From Halorarum halophilum (GTDB taxonomy: Archaea > Halobacteriota > Halobacteria > Halobacteriales > Haloferacaceae), in assembly GCF_013401515.1 (NCBI RefSeq), contig NZ_CP058529.1:2976001-3040000 (forward strand): a stretch of 64,000 nt of DNA, given 5' to 3'. The notes beneath the pieces are model-generated. The model worked only from the letters and a program-made list of their open reading frames with translations. It was not told the origin of the DNA and made no database searches. The position numbers and the translations under genes are program-made. Positions 1 to 9,016 of the stretch are shown here, piece by piece (positions within the stretch are counted from its first letter, which is position 1; each line of letters starts with the position of its first letter).

Positions 1-259
1 CCTCGGCTACCCGCTCGACCAGCTCCTCCACGCGCTCGTCGTTCAGCACCTCCTCGCGCCGGCTCACCTCGCCGTGGGCGTACTTCGACACCGCCGACTG
101 GCTGATGCCGAGCGCGTCCGCCACCTCGCTCTGGGTGAGCCCGCGGTCCCTGAGCTCCTCCGCGAGCATCGAGCGCACCGTCGGGAGGAACTCCTCGACG
201 ACGATCTCCTCGATGAACCGCACGCTACGCCCCCGTTCCTCCGGCTGTCTCGTCGCCAT
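1..259 (-). CDS. HTH-type transcriptional regulator, partial (runs off left edge)
   Basis: Only the N-terminal 86 residues lie in the window. The ATG reads [10 protein letters not shown]; a helix-turn-helix of the XRE/Cro type follows ([20 protein letters not shown], about residues 46-65), so this is a DNA-binding protein. In haloarchaea such an N-terminal HTH is often fused to a ThiN-like thiamine-phosphate synthase domain acting as a ligand sensor, but that part is outside the window, so this is inference. The start lies inside the 3' end of the dCTP deaminase gene (about 35 bases of overlap, same strand), suggesting co-transcription downstream of it. Confidence 0.75.
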   Translation of the reverse strand, partial: MATRQPEERGRSVRFIEEIVVEEFLPTVRSMLAEELRDRGLTQSEVADALGISQSAVSKYAHGEVSRREEVLNDERVEELVERVAE

Positions 260-878
260 CGTCGCCGAGTTCGCCGCCGTGTCGGGTCCCGCGTCGACGG
301 TTGGCGAACTCCGGGTCGTCGCCGATGCGCGAGGCCTGCGGGCCGGACTGGCCCTGGTACTTCGAGCCGCGCTCGCTGCCGTACGGGCGGTCGGCCGGCG
401 ACTTCAGTTCGGTGAAGGTGAGCTGTGAGACGCGCATCCCCGGGCTGAGCGCGACCGGGGCGTTCCCCAGGTTCGACAGTTCGAGGGTGATCTGTCCCCG
501 GTAGCCGGGGTCGCACAGCCCGGCCGTAGCGTGGACCACGATGGCGAGTCGGCCGAGCGAGGAGCGGCCCTCGACGTGGGCGACCAGGTCGTCGGGGATC
601 TCGACGGTCTCCTTGGTCGTGCCGAGGACGAAGTCACCGGGGTGGAGGATGAAGTCGTCGCCCTCGGGGACGTGGGTCTCGGTCACGTACTCGTCGACCT
701 CGCGCTCGTCGTTCGGGTGGATGCAGGGGATGTTCGTCCGGCGGAACTCGAGGAACTCCGGGCCGAGCCGGAGGTCGACGCTCGCCGGCTGCACCTGCGT
801 GTCGACGTCGTCGAGCGGGTCGACGACGAGGTCCCCGTCGCGGAGTCGCGCGAGGATGTCGGTGTCCGCCAGTATCAT
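225..878 (-). CDS. dcd: dCTP deaminase
   Basis: 217-residue protein of the dCTP deaminase/dUTPase trimer family, which deaminates dCTP to dUTP in thymidylate synthesis. The start MILADTDI was chosen because the family begins there; the longer in-frame upstream extension is arginine-rich and unlike the family. The signature [18 protein letters not shown] (about residues 109-126) carries the conserved Arg-Ser-Ser and the dUTPase-like motif, and the tail keeps [13 protein letters not shown]. After that the protein runs about 28 residues longer than family members usually do, with a Gly/Asp/Arg-rich tail overlapping the next gene. Cytosolic. The identity is secure; the C-terminal tail may be an artefact of the overlap. 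Confidence 0.92.
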   Translation of the reverse strand: MILADTDILARLRDGDLVVDPLDDVDTQVQPASVDLRLGPEFLEFRRTNIPCIHPNDEREVDEYVTETHVPEGDDFILHPGDFVLGTTKETVEIPDDLVAHVEGRSSLGRLAIVVHATAGLCDPGYRGQITLELSNLGNAPVALSPGMRVSQLTFTELKSPADRPYGSERGSKYQGQSGPQASRIGDDPEFANRRRGTRHGGELGDDGDETAGGTGA

Positions 879-970
879 GTCCCGATGACCGGGACGGGGC
901 GACGTAAACCCTCCCGTCCGCGTCGCACGGCAGTGTCCCACTGCGCCGGGGCCTTACCCCTCCGCGCCCG

Positions 971-1699
971 TCAGACCGCCTCGAACAGCAGGCCGACGAG
1001 CGTGCTCGCGAGCACGATCCAGAACGCCTCGCCGGTCGTGATCTCCCTCGCGCTGGCGAGCCCGTACACCCGCACTGCCCCCGCCCAGACGGCGACGACG
1101 GCGGTCGCGACCAGCGAGATCGTGCTCAGTCCGGCGAAGGCGGCCTCCAGCGCCGCGACCGCACCCTCGGTGGAGCCCGGGAAGGTCGTCGTCCGGAGCT
1201 GGTACACCAGCAGCGCGCCGATGGCGAGCATGCGGGTGACGCTCGGGACCATCCCCCAGCCGGCGACCGCGAGCGTGTCCGAGAACGTCCCCTTGCCGTC
1301 GAAGAGCGCGCTCGCGCCGTGGAGCACCGCACCCTGAAACACCCAGAGGACGGGGACGAATAGCAGGACGACCAGGGGGAGCCAGGAGTACTTCTCGACG
1401 ACGAGCGAACCGACGTCCCGTTCGACCGTCTCCGGAACCGACGGGTGACAGCCGCTCGGCGTCGAGATGTCGCTCTCGGCGTAGTTCTCGCAGGCCCACT
1501 CGGGCACGTGCTCGGGGTTGTCCATCGTGACGGTCGCGTCGACCGCGCGGTCGAACTCGGAGAGGAACAGGCCGACGCCGCCGGCGGTGACGACGGCCAC
1601 CACCAGGACGGCGATCATGGCGTCCCCCAGCGGGGGCGAGCCGTCGTGGGCCTGGAAGTACGACTGCGGGCGGAGGAGGGGCGTACGGGGACGCGACAT
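971..1699 (-). CDS. Yip1-like multi-pass membrane protein
   Basis: 242 residues. A short N-terminal cytosolic segment (LLRPQSYFQAHDGSPPLGDA) precedes one hydrophobic segment (about 28-46), a large polar loop with two cysteines (about 47-100) and then four hydrophobic segments to the C-terminus. The opening pattern of a short polar stretch ending in a proline-rich turn, followed by clustered membrane helices, resembles the archaeal and bacterial Yip1/YIF1 family (role in prokaryotes unknown). It is transcribed away from the peptidyl-tRNA hydrolase gene. I see no catalytic motif. Family assignment is from overall pattern only. Confidence 0.6.
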   Translation of the reverse strand: MSRPRTPLLRPQSYFQAHDGSPPLGDAMIAVLVVAVVTAGGVGLFLSEFDRAVDATVTMDNPEHVPEWACENYAESDISTPSGCHPSVPETVERDVGSLVVEKYSWLPLVVLLFVPVLWVFQGAVLHGASALFDGKGTFSDTLAVAGWGMVPSVTRMLAIGALLVYQLRTTTFPGSTEGAVAALEAAFAGLSTISLVATAVVAVWAGAVRVYGLASAREITTGEAFWIVLASTLVGLLFEAV

Positions 1700-1878
1700 T
1701 GGCGGGTGCTCTCGGCGATCTGGTAAATGTTTTCGGACTTACTCGTCGGTCGTGATGGGCTTTCGCGGTCGTCACGGAATGTGTCGCGATGGAAGCAGTC
1801 ACCGCTCCGGGAAACCACGCCCAGCCGAACCCACCGGATAACAGCACCTATACCCCGAGCCGGGACAACCAGGAGAAC

Positions 1879-2217
1879 ATGAAACAGGCCATCGTCGCCC
1901 GGACCGACATCGGGATGGGGACGGGCAAGCTCGCCGCGCAGGTGGCACACGCCTCCCTCTCGGCCTACGAGGACGCCGACAGACGGACCCGGAAGGAGTG
2001 GAAGGGCGGGGGCCAGAAGAAGGTCGTCCTGAAGGGGCAGGGCGAGTCCCAGCTGTTCGAACTCGCCGACGTCGCCGAGCGCGAAGGGCTGCCGTACGCC
2101 GTCGTCCGCGACGCGGGACACACCCAGCTCGAACCGGGCACCGTCACGGCCCTGGCCGTCGGTCCGGGGCAGGACAACATCGTCGACAAGGTGACCGGCG
2201 ACCTGCCGCTGTACTGA
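1879..2217 (+). CDS. pth2: Peptidyl-tRNA hydrolase, archaeal type Pth2
   Basis: 112 residues, the normal length for Pth2, which releases tRNA from prematurely dropped peptidyl-tRNA in the cytosol. Family landmarks are [21 protein letters not shown] at the start (conserved Lys and Gln of the active cleft), the CPP-equivalent [14 protein letters not shown] near residues 75-88 and the terminal [20 protein letters not shown]. The longer in-frame start 90 bases upstream gives non-family sequence, so the ATG at 1879 is preferred. The stop overlaps the TruD start by one base, indicating a two-gene operon of tRNA maintenance functions. Confidence 0.95.
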   Translation: MKQAIVARTDIGMGTGKLAAQVAHASLSAYEDADRRTRKEWKGGGQKKVVLKGQGESQLFELADVAEREGLPYAVVRDAGHTQLEPGTVTALAVGPGQDNIVDKVTGDLPLY

Positions 2218-3560
2218 TGCGCGAGGCCCACCCCCGCGAGCGGGTCGTCGGCGTCGACTTCTACGTCAGCGACGCCGACGGCATCGGCGGTCACCTCCGC
2301 GAGGAGCCCGAGGACTTCGTCGTCCGCGAGCGCGAGCGGATGGACCCCGACCCCGTCGACGCCGACCCGGGCTCGTACCCGCACGTCCTCCTCCGGGCGA
2401 CGCTCCGGAGCTGGGACACCAACGACTTCGCCGGCCGGCTCTCCGACGACCTCGGGATCAGCCGCGAGCGCGTCTCCTGGGCGGGGACGAAGGACAAGCA
2501 CGCCGTGACGACGCAGCTGTTCACGGTCGAGCGGATCGACCCGGACGAAGTCCCCGAGATACGCCACGCCGACGTCGAGGTGCTCGGGCGAACGGGGCGA
2601 GCGCTCACCTTCGGCGACCTCGCGGGCAACGAGTTCGAGATCCGCGTCCGCGACGCGGACGGCGACCCCGCGCCCATCACCGCCGACCTCCGCGCGTTCG
2701 CCGGCGGCGACGCCGGAACCTCAGGGGAAGACCCCGCTACGGTCGCCGTCCCGAACTACTTCGGCCACCAGCGCTTCGGCAGCCGGCGGCCGGTCACCCA
2801 CGACGTCGGGCTCCACGTCCTCCGGGGCGACTGGCGCGGCGCGGTGCTCGCGTACGTCGGCAACCCGTACGACACCGAGCCGGAGGACTCCCAGGCCGCC
2901 CGCGACGTCGTCGAGCGGGAGGCCGCCTCCGAGCAGCCGGACTGGACCGCCGCGCTCGACGCGATGCCCGGCCGGCTCCGGTACGAGCGTTCGATGCTCT
3001 ACCGGCTCGCCGAGGGTGCGGACTGGCGCGAGGCGCTGGAGGCGGTGCCGTCGAACCTCCAGCGGCTGTTCGTCAACGCGGCGCAATCGTACGCCTTCAA
3101 CCGAATCCTGAGCGAGCGACTCCGCCGCGGGCTACCGTTCCACCGGCCCGTCGCGGGCGACGTGTGCTGCTTCGCGGAACGCGACACCGATTACCCCAAA
3201 CCGGACCCCGACCGCGTCCAGCGCGCCACCGAGGACCGGGTCGACGTGCTCGCCCGGCACTGCGAGCGCGGTCGTGCCTTCGTCACGGCGCCGCTCGTCG
3301 GCACGGAGACCGAGTTCGCCGACGGGGAACCGGGGGAGATCGAGCGCGAGGTGCTCGCCGACCTCGGCGTCGAACGCGGCGACTTCGCGCTCCCCGGCGA
3401 GTTCGAGTCGACCGGCACCCGGCGCGCCGTCTCGCTGGTCACCGACCTCGGGGTGGACGAGCGCGACGGCGACCCGGTGTTCTCCTTCGCGCTCCCCTCC
3501 GGTTCGTACGCGACGACGGTGTTGCGCGAGTACCTGAAACGGGACCCGGAGCGGCTGTAA
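2217..3560 (+). CDS. truD: tRNA pseudouridine(13) synthase TruD
   Basis: 447 residues. TruD isomerises a uridine in tRNA (position 13 in bacteria) to pseudouridine. The catalytic Asp is D93 within [11 protein letters not shown], the hallmark motif of the family, and the second signature [13 protein letters not shown] is present near residues 178-190. The C-terminal half has the TRUD insertion domain and ends with a conserved [18 protein letters not shown]. The start ATG overlaps the Pth2 stop (TGATG), so translation is probably coupled. Length and domain order are as expected; no truncation. Confidence 0.95.
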   Translation: MREAHPRERVVGVDFYVSDADGIGGHLREEPEDFVVRERERMDPDPVDADPGSYPHVLLRATLRSWDTNDFAGRLSDDLGISRERVSWAGTKDKHAVTTQLFTVERIDPDEVPEIRHADVEVLGRTGRALTFGDLAGNEFEIRVRDADGDPAPITADLRAFAGGDAGTSGEDPATVAVPNYFGHQRFGSRRPVTHDVGLHVLRGDWRGAVLAYVGNPYDTEPEDSQAARDVVEREAASEQPDWTAALDAMPGRLRYERSMLYRLAEGADWREALEAVPSNLQRLFVNAAQSYAFNRILSERLRRGLPFHRPVAGDVCCFAERDTDYPKPDPDRVQRATEDRVDVLARHCERGRAFVTAPLVGTETEFADGEPGEIEREVLADLGVERGDFALPGEFESTGTRRAVSLVTDLGVDERDGDPVFSFALPSGSYATTVLREYLKRDPERL

Positions 3561-3909
3561 TCGGCCGGATGAGTGCTCCCTGCGGCTAGCACGCGGAAAC
3601 ACTGACCCACCTTCTCGAGTCGACGGAGACCGACTGGTACGGACGGACACCGTTCGGACTCGTTTCCGTCGCCCCTGCGAGGGCTCCGAGAGGGTTCGTC
3701 GGGGTCCGCGAAAAATTCGATATCGCGCTATCCGATTCACGGGTGCTCCTCCTCCTTCGTCAGCTAACAGTTGTTTTCGGTCGACTAGACGGCTCAAAAC
3801 AGCCGATATCCCTCGATACGCCCCCGAGGAATATATCTATATATTCACATTAATTGGCTCGAGCGATGTACTCCACGCGGTTCAAGAGGCCTCGGTCGGT
3901 ACCGGTCGC
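3561..3909. other. Intergenic region upstream of L-asparaginase
   Basis: About 350 bases without a credible gene. It becomes AT-rich towards the asparaginase gene. Open frames crossing it have arginine- and serine-rich translations typical of non-coding high-GC DNA. Confidence 0.6.
3829..3846 (+). promoter_or_regulatory. AT-rich TATA-like element
   Basis: The run GGAATATATCTATATATTC lies about 65-80 bases before the asparaginase ATG in otherwise GC-rich DNA. It resembles an archaeal TATA box; if used, the transcript would have a short 5' leader of roughly 45 bases. Inferred from base composition only. Confidence 0.45.
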
Positions 3910-4869
3910 ATGGTCGTTGTTGTCGTTTCACTCGGCGGTACGATCGCGTCGACGTCCGACGGGGACGGTGCCAGTCCGTCGCTCTCCGGCCGGGAACTCG
4001 TCGACGCGGTACCGGGGCTCGGCGACGTCGCGGACGTGGACACCGTCGACTTCGCGAACGAACCGAGCCCGTACATGACCTACGAGGGGCTGTACGACCT
4101 GGTCGAGCGCCTCGAGGAACTGGACTCCGACCCCGACGTGACGGGCGTAGTCGTCACGCAGGGGACGGACGTGCTCGAGGAGTCCGCGTACTTCGTCGAT
4201 CTGTGTTACGACGGCGGGACGCCCGTCGTGTTCACGGGCGCGATGCGGAACCCGTCGCTCGCCGGCCCCGACGGCCCGGCGAACCTCCTCGCAAGCGTGC
4301 GCGTCGCCGTCGATGGAACGGCCGGGGAGGAGGGGACGCTCGTCTGCTTCAACGACCGGGTCCACGCCGCGCGGGAGGTGACGAAGACGAACGCGACGAA
4401 CGTGGACACGTTCCGGTCGCCGGAGTTCGGCCCACTGGCGGTCGTCGACGAGGACCGCGTGACGTGGCGCCGTCGGTCGGAGAACCCCGACCCGACGCTC
4501 GCGCCCGACAGGGACGCGCTGTCTTCCGACGTCGAGGCGATCACGGTCACGCTCGACATGTCGACGCGCCTCCTCGACGCCTGTGCCGACAGCGACGCGG
4601 TGTGTCTGGCCGCGCTGGGTGCGGGCCACATTCCCCCGCAGATCATCCCCGCGCTCGAAACGCTCGGTGAACGGGGCGTGCCGGTGGTGGCGACGACGCG
4701 GTGCCCGGAGGGCCGCCTCGCCAGACGCACGTACGACTTCCGGGGGAGCGAACGGACGTTACGCGAACTGGGCTGTCGGTACAGCGACCTGAACCTCCAG
4801 AAGACGCGGGTCAGGACCGTGACGGCGCTCGCGGCCGACCGTCTCGACGACGCGTTCGACCGGCCGTAA
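3910..4869 (+). CDS. ansA: L-asparaginase (type I-like)
   Basis: 319 residues of the asparaginase/glutaminase family, hydrolysing L-asparagine to aspartate and ammonia. The N-terminal nucleophile motif GGTIAS is at residues 9-14 (catalytic Thr11), the second active-site motif TQGTD at 83-87, and VFTGAMR follows near 107-113; KTNATN near 159 supplies the conserved Lys region. No signal peptide, so cytosolic. It lacks the extra N-terminal domain of archaeal GatD, which argues against the amidotransferase subunit. It stands alone between intergenic regions, so it is probably monocistronic. Confidence 0.88.
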   Translation: MVVVVVSLGGTIASTSDGDGASPSLSGRELVDAVPGLGDVADVDTVDFANEPSPYMTYEGLYDLVERLEELDSDPDVTGVVVTQGTDVLEESAYFVDLCYDGGTPVVFTGAMRNPSLAGPDGPANLLASVRVAVDGTAGEEGTLVCFNDRVHAAREVTKTNATNVDTFRSPEFGPLAVVDEDRVTWRRRSENPDPTLAPDRDALSSDVEAITVTLDMSTRLLDACADSDAVCLAALGAGHIPPQIIPALETLGERGVPVVATTRCPEGRLARRTYDFRGSERTLRELGCRYSDLNLQKTRVRTVTALAADRLDDAFDRP

Positions 4870-5047
4870 CCTCCCCTCCCTCGACGACGGACGACCGACG
4901 GGTGGACTCCCGGTGTAGATGAGTGGACGCTGGGGCGATGGCGACCCGCCGCGTCCGACCTGCCGCCCGCGTCGACCTCCTGTCGACGCCGATGTTGAAT
5001 ATGCAGGCAGAAGGACGACCACGATAACGGGTGACTACCTGGATGCA

Positions 5048-5290
5048 ATGTCGACAGAACTCACTGACGCCGACGAGGGGAAGGACGTCGTCACGTCGAC
5101 CGGCGACAAGATCGGGATCGTCAAGGACGTCGACGCCGGCGCCGCCCACATCGACCCGAACCCCGGGATCGCCGACGAGCTGAAGGCGAAACTCGGGTGG
5201 GGTGACAGTGACGAGGACACCTACCGGCTCCGGGAGAGCGACATCGAGGCGGTGACCGACGACGAAGTCCGCCTCAGCCACGGTCGGTAA
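5048..5290 (+). CDS. Small PRC-barrel-like protein
   Basis: 80-residue acidic protein starting MSTELTDADEGKDV. The pattern V-x-x-x-T-G-D-K-I-G-I-V-K-D-V-D (about residues 14-29), followed by a polar linker and a second strand region (DTYRLRESDIEAVTDDEVRL), matches the PRC-barrel fold, a small beta-barrel used in RNA processing and photosystem proteins. Haloarchaea carry many stand-alone copies of unknown role. A longer upstream reading is arginine-rich and rejected. A T-rich run about 30 bases after the stop may be a terminator. Confidence 0.65.
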   Translation: MSTELTDADEGKDVVTSTGDKIGIVKDVDAGAAHIDPNPGIADELKAKLGWGDSDEDTYRLRESDIEAVTDDEVRLSHGR

Positions 5291-5317
5291 GGCCGCGCTC
5301 GCACACGTCCGGTCGGA

Positions 5318-5325
5318 TTCTTTTT
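5318..5325 (+). terminator. Possible oligo-T terminator
   Basis: A short run of five T residues (ATTCTTTTTCG) about 28 bases downstream of the PRC-barrel stop. Archaeal RNA polymerase commonly terminates at such runs; no hairpin is required. Weak evidence. Confidence 0.3.
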
Positions 5326-5479
5326 CGATGCCGCAACGGGCCCCCTGTGAGCCTGCTCGATTCACCCGTGAGGAGCGTTCGTCGCTCACCCGCCCTGGGT
5401 GAGCGAAACCGAGGGTGCTCGGGTCCGTCCGGCCCTGACGCGCGGTCGTCCGGAAGAGGGTGGACGGACCCGACGGCTG

Positions 5480-5707
5480 TCAGAGCGACCTGACGACGTC
5501 ACACGAGGAACAGACCAGCGACATGTCCTTCCGGAGCATCACGCCGTCCTCGCACCGCGTACACCTCCCCCCGAAACTCGTGTCCAGTTCGGAGGCCAGC
5601 GCGTCGACCTTCCGTTCGAGCCGATCGATCGCGTCCCGCTGTCGCTCCACGATCTCCCTGAGTTCCTCGCTGTCGGTCGTATCGACCCTGGTCTCCTGGT
5701 TGCTCAT
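5480..5707 (-). CDS. Small coiled-coil zinc-ribbon protein
   Basis: 75 residues. Residues about 12-43 form a heptad-rich coiled coil (SEELREIVERQRDAIDRLER), followed by a four-cysteine ribbon: CTRC near 49-52 and CSSC near 66-69, a spacing typical of a zinc knuckle. Haloarchaea encode many such small C-x-x-C proteins. It is divergent from the Bat-type regulator with about 165 bases between them. No specific function can be given. Confidence 0.65.
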   Translation of the reverse strand: MSNQETRVDTTDSEELREIVERQRDAIDRLERKVDALASELDTSFGGRCTRCEDGVMLRKDMSLVCSSCDVVRSL

Positions 5708-5873
5708 GTACGTTCATCATGGGTAACCGACTCCTATGTGACCGCTGCCTGCCTGGGCAGGGACCGTGAGTTGGACAATCCAGCGTCCGTGCACGATATG
5801 TAATTCGAATTTCCGATTAGGAACGCGGAACTCCCGACAAAACTCTCATACCTCGCCGGATATACGACTGCGT

Positions 5874-6533
5874 ATGCCAACGATCGTCGTCGCCGAGATC
5901 CCCCACGGGGAGTTCGCCCTGCAGCACACGTTCGATCAGGTGCCGGATCTCGAGGCCGAGAGCGAGCGGATCGTGGCGAACGGGGATGACATCGTCGTCC
6001 CGCTCGTCTGGCTCAGCGGGGCGAACGAGGCCGATCTCGAGGAGGCGCTCGAGGACGATCCCAGCGTGCAGGACTTCTCGCAGCTCACCTGGTACGAGGA
6101 CGAGGGGCTCTATCAGCTCACGTGGGCCCAGCACGTCCACCTGATCGTCCGGATCGTGACGAACGAGCGCTCGACCATCATGGAGCTCCACGGCACGCAG
6201 TCGGGCTGGCGGGTCCGAGTACTGTTCCCGGACCGGGACGAGCTGTCGAACGTGAACGCGTTCTGCGAAGAGCAGGACCTTACCTTCGACATCGAGCGGA
6301 TCCGCGATCTCGAATCCGACCCGAGCGGACGGTATGGGCTGACAGATGAGCAGTACGAGAGCCTGCGGACGGCGTGGGAGGCGGGGTACTTCGACGTCCC
6401 GCGCGAGATCGACCTCCGGGAACTCGCGGAGGAGATGGGCATCTCCCACCAGGCGTTCTCCGAGCGGTTGCGGCGGGGTCACAGCAACCTCATCGAGGAG
6501 ACGATCGGGATCGGACCGCCGGGGGACGAGTGA
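5874..6533 (+). CDS. Bacterio-opsin-activator (Bat) type HTH regulator
   Basis: 219 residues. Residues about 1-150 match the sensory region that accompanies haloarchaeal bacterio-opsin-activator HTH proteins (MPTIVVAEIPHGEFAL; WRVRVLFPDRDELSNV). Residues about 155-210 are the HTH-10 domain, recognised by the phrases LTDEQYESLRTAWEAGYFDVPR and LAEEMGISHQAFSERLRRGH. The protein is a DNA-binding regulator with an unknown ligand. The start at MPTIV is chosen because upstream sequence is not family-like. It is monocistronic and adjacent to no obvious target. Confidence 0.85.
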   Translation: MPTIVVAEIPHGEFALQHTFDQVPDLEAESERIVANGDDIVVPLVWLSGANEADLEEALEDDPSVQDFSQLTWYEDEGLYQLTWAQHVHLIVRIVTNERSTIMELHGTQSGWRVRVLFPDRDELSNVNAFCEEQDLTFDIERIRDLESDPSGRYGLTDEQYESLRTAWEAGYFDVPREIDLRELAEEMGISHQAFSERLRRGHSNLIEETIGIGPPGDE

Positions 6534-6850
6534 GGCCGGCGGTCGACGCGGGTTCATCGGGCGTCCGTTTCCCTGTCGTTGGTCCCGTGACGACTCGAGC
6601 CACCTGACGCAGTTCGACGCGCACCGGAAAGCACGGCCACCCGGACCGCCCCGATTTCACCCCTCGCAGCTTCTCGCGGTTTCTCGTCCGAACGCGTTTC
6701 GGGAACGCCGAACGGACGGGACGTTCTCGATGCCGACTCTCGAATTCGATCGGACGGGTGAGGACGCCATCCTCCGGGATTTGATATAGCGTCATGCGGT
6801 GTGCCGAACCGAACGAACGCGCTTATCCGACCCCGACACCTCGCTCGGGT
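6534..6850. other. Intergenic region; weak promoter for the next gene
   Basis: About 317 bases. A CTTATCC element at 6822-6828 sits about 25 bases before the ATG at 6851 and could be the TATA box of a near-leaderless transcript. Otherwise I see nothing coding here. Confidence 0.45.
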
Positions 6851-7615
6851 ATGAACTGTCGGCGGTGTAGCGCACCCCTCGACCGCCCCGGGGACTACTG
6901 TCTCCGGTGCAACACCGCCAACTGTGACGCCGTCGTCGTCGTGTTCGGTGAGGACAGGGCGACGCTCACGATGCTCGACAGCGAGGTCGGCGTCGAGGAC
7001 GACGAGTCGGAGGAACCTGCGGACCGGGCGGAGGTACTCGGGGAGACCACGGTGACGACCGTTCCCGACGACGGCGAGCGCACGGCCCGGACGCAGCTCC
7101 GCAACTACGCGGGCCGGGTCGCCGACGAAATCCAGCGGAAACGGCCGGAGACGGTGTACGCGGCCGGGGAGCGGGTCCCGCTGCGCGAGACCCGAGCGCA
7201 ACTCCACTACGAGTTCTACCGCGTGCCCGACGAGGACCCCGTCGAGACGGTGCTCGCCCGGCACGGCGAACCGTCGCTCGAGGTGGTCGAGGCCGCGCCG
7301 GCGGAGAAACTCGGCGGCGCACACTCGACGCTCATCGGCGAACGAAAGGGATGGCGGGCGATCCGGGCCGTCGCGGAACACCCCCACGTGAAGAAGATCA
7401 TCCCCGGCCCCATCGACGCCGGCGGGAGCGGTTCGCGGACGGGAGTCCGCGCGAAGGTGACCCGGGCTGACGAGCACGGGAACGTCCGTCTGCTGCTTCG
7501 AGACGGTTCCAGTGTCCAGGAGAACCGCGTGGTGACGACCGCGAGCGACCGCGAGGTCGGGGAACTGGTCCGGGCCGACCTGAACGAGGCGCTCGCGGAC
7601 GACGAGTTCGCGTAG
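6851..7615 (+). CDS. DUF2103-like putative metal-binding protein
   Basis: 254 residues starting [20 protein letters not shown]: two C-x-x-C pairs in the first 20 residues make a zinc ribbon. The C-terminal part from about 155 ([20 protein letters not shown] and [10 protein letters not shown]) matches the archaeal DUF2103 family, described as predicted metal-binding proteins with no assigned reaction. An acidic linker joins the two. The in-frame ATG 57 bases upstream is rejected because the zinc ribbon starts at the internal Met and a promoter-like box precedes it. It lies upstream of the ribosomal/RNA polymerase block on the same strand. Confidence 0.72.
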   Translation: MNCRRCSAPLDRPGDYCLRCNTANCDAVVVVFGEDRATLTMLDSEVGVEDDESEEPADRAEVLGETTVTTVPDDGERTARTQLRNYAGRVADEIQRKRPETVYAAGERVPLRETRAQLHYEFYRVPDEDPVETVLARHGEPSLEVVEAAPAEKLGGAHSTLIGERKGWRAIRAVAEHPHVKKIIPGPIDAGGSGSRTGVRAKVTRADEHGNVRLLLRDGSSVQENRVVTTASDREVGELVRADLNEALADDEFA

Positions 7616-7660
7616 TCCGTCCGGCAGTCGGGTCTGCCGACCGCTGCGGCCGATTTCGCG

Positions 7661-7670
7661 GGGTTTTTAC
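7661..7670 (+). promoter_or_regulatory. T-rich promoter element of the L37Ae gene
   Basis: GGGTTTTTAC centred about 30 bases upstream of the L37Ae ATG at 7696, in the position expected for a haloarchaeal TATA box giving a near-leaderless mRNA. Confidence 0.4.
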
Positions 7671-7695
7671 CCACGTCCGGCGAAGTCGCGCTCAT

Positions 7696-8007
7696 ATGGC
7701 TGAATCCAAGGCACGAAAGACCGGGAGCGCCGGGCGGTTCGGCGCCCGATACGGTCGTGTCGCACGCAAGCGCGTCGCCGACATCGAGGACGAGATGAAC
7801 AACGCGACGGTCGACGGCGACTCGGTGAAGCGCAAGGGCACCGGCGTCTGGGTGAACGAGGAGACCGGCGAGACGTTCACCGGCGGCGCCTACCGGCCCG
7901 AGACGCCGGGCGGCCGCGGCGTCCGGCGTTCCATCCGTGCGGCGCTCGAGGGCGAGGGCGCGGCCGACGTCGACGTCGAGGTGGACGTCGAGGCCGAGGA
8001 CGAGTAA
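7696..8007 (+). CDS. rpl37ae: Ribosomal protein L37Ae (eL43), zinc-finger cysteines absent
   Basis: 103 residues. The N-terminus ([20 protein letters not shown]) and the segment [20 protein letters not shown] are diagnostic for archaeal/eukaryotic L37Ae, a large-subunit protein. In the classical family the middle holds four zinc-binding cysteines; here that region reads [24 protein letters not shown] and the whole protein contains no cysteine at all, so it cannot bind zinc in the usual way. An acidic tail of alternating Val/Asp/Glu extends the C-terminus. First gene of a conserved block with RpoP, Pcc1 and prefoldin. Confidence 0.9.
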   Translation: MAESKARKTGSAGRFGARYGRVARKRVADIEDEMNNATVDGDSVKRKGTGVWVNEETGETFTGGAYRPETPGGRGVRRSIRAALEGEGAADVDVEVDVEAEDE

Positions 8008-8045
8008 CCCCGAGGCCCAAGTACCTCCACCCCCACCATCCACCA

Positions 8046-8180
8046 ATGAGCTACAAGTGCTCCCGCTGCAAGCGCGACGTCGAACTCGACGAGTACGGCG
8101 GCGTCCGCTGCCCCTACTGCGGTCACCGCGTGCTCCTGAAGGAGCGCGCACCAGTCATCAAGGAAGTCGACGTGGAGTAG
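8046..8180 (+). CDS. rpoP: DNA-directed RNA polymerase subunit P (Rpc10-like)
   Basis: 44 residues. It carries CSRC (5-8) and CPYC (23-26), the zinc ribbon of the smallest RNA polymerase subunit (Rpb12/Rpc10 family), and ends with [16 protein letters not shown], very close to the expected family C-terminus. It binds zinc and helps assemble the Rpo3/Rpo10/Rpo11/Rpo12 platform. It follows L37Ae by 38 bases and precedes Pcc1 by 10 bases, the usual archaeal order. Confidence 0.93.
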   Translation: MSYKCSRCKRDVELDEYGGVRCPYCGHRVLLKERAPVIKEVDVE

Positions 8181-8190
8181 CCGCGGGCCG

Positions 8191-8472
8191 ATGCCCGGAG
8201 GCGGTACCGACTACGATCACGACGCGGTTCTGTCCTTCCCCTACCCCGCCGAGCGGCGCGCCCGCGACGTCCACGACGCCGTCGCGGTCGAGGTAGGCGA
8301 GGTCGACGACGACCGCTCTCGGGCGACCGTCTCGCGGGCCGGCCGAACCGTGGAAGTCAGGGTGCGCGCGCGCGACCTCGTCGCGCTCCGTGCGGGGACG
8401 AACACCTGGGTCCGCCTCGTTCGCGTCGCCGAGGAGATCGCCGACGTGGCGGACGTGTCGCGGACAGAGTGA
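8191..8472 (+). CDS. pcc1: KEOPS complex subunit Pcc1
   Basis: 93 residues. Pcc1 is the dimerising subunit of the KEOPS complex that makes the t6A modification at tRNA position 37. The fold signature is a two-strand/helix unit with [20 protein letters not shown] and [20 protein letters not shown]; the LRAGTNTW motif is typical. It sits between RpoP and prefoldin beta, the context in which Pcc1 is normally found in euryarchaea. Confidence 0.85.
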   Translation: MPGGGTDYDHDAVLSFPYPAERRARDVHDAVAVEVGEVDDDRSRATVSRAGRTVEVRVRARDLVALRAGTNTWVRLVRVAEEIADVADVSRTE

Positions 8473-8584
8473 GCTAGCCGCGAACTCCGGTCGGCGTTAC
8501 TCCCGATTCCGGGCCGCTCGGCCGCGTACACCTCCCTCCGGGTGGTCGAGTCGCTCGCGTCACTCGCGTCCGGCAATAACCGGG

Positions 8585-8590
8585 TTTTTC
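8585..8590 (+). promoter_or_regulatory. T-rich promoter element of prefoldin beta
   Basis: TTTTTC about 28 bases before the prefoldin beta ATG, a plausible TATA position. Weak on its own. Confidence 0.3.
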
Positions 8591-8614
8591 ACGCCGAAGC
8601 ACGACTGTCGGGAT

Positions 8615-9010
8615 ATGCAGGGTAATCTGCCGCCGGAGGCTCAGGAGAAGATCGAGGAACTGCAGGACCTGCAGGAGCAGGCCCAGCAGGTCGCGGAGCA
8701 GAAACAGGCCACCGAGAGCTCGCTCACGGAGTCCAAGACGGCCCTCGAGGCGCTCGAGGACATCGATAAAGACACCGTGATGTACCGCGAGGTCGGCGAG
8801 CTCCTCGTCGAGACCGAGTACGACGAGGCGTACGACGAGCTCGAGGAGAAGGTCGACACGCTCGAGATGCGTGCCGAACGCTTCGGGAAGCAGGAGGAGC
8901 GCGTCCAGGAGCAGTTCGAGGACCTGCAGAGCGAGCTCCAGCAGATGCTCCAGGGCGGCGCCGGCGGCGGTCCGGCCGGGATGGGTCCCGGCGGCGCGGG
9001 CGGCGCGTAA
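8615..9010 (+). CDS. pfdB: Prefoldin subunit beta
   Basis: 131 residues. Two long coiled-coil helices (about 6-45 and 75-112) flank a beta-hairpin around [16 protein letters not shown], the normal beta-type prefoldin architecture; prefoldin captures unfolded proteins and passes them to the thermosome. The C-terminal 20 residues are a Gly/Ala/Met-rich tail ([14 protein letters not shown]), common in haloarchaeal versions. The ATG at 8615 starts the family sequence ([16 protein letters not shown]). The DUF3194-like gene follows after 6 bases. Confidence 0.94.
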   Translation: MQGNLPPEAQEKIEELQDLQEQAQQVAEQKQATESSLTESKTALEALEDIDKDTVMYREVGELLVETEYDEAYDELEEKVDTLEMRAERFGKQEERVQEQFEDLQSELQQMLQGGAGGGPAGMGPGGAGGA

Positions 9011-9016
9011 GGGTCG

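Noticed and set aside
3854-4078. Short frame at the TATA-like region before asparaginase
   Set aside because: Overlaps the asparaginase start in another frame, arginine-rich and without similarity.
6490-6795. Open frame on the minus strand between the Bat regulator and the DUF2103-like gene
   Set aside because: No domain, arginine-rich, overlaps the end of the Bat gene and lacks a promoter-like signal.
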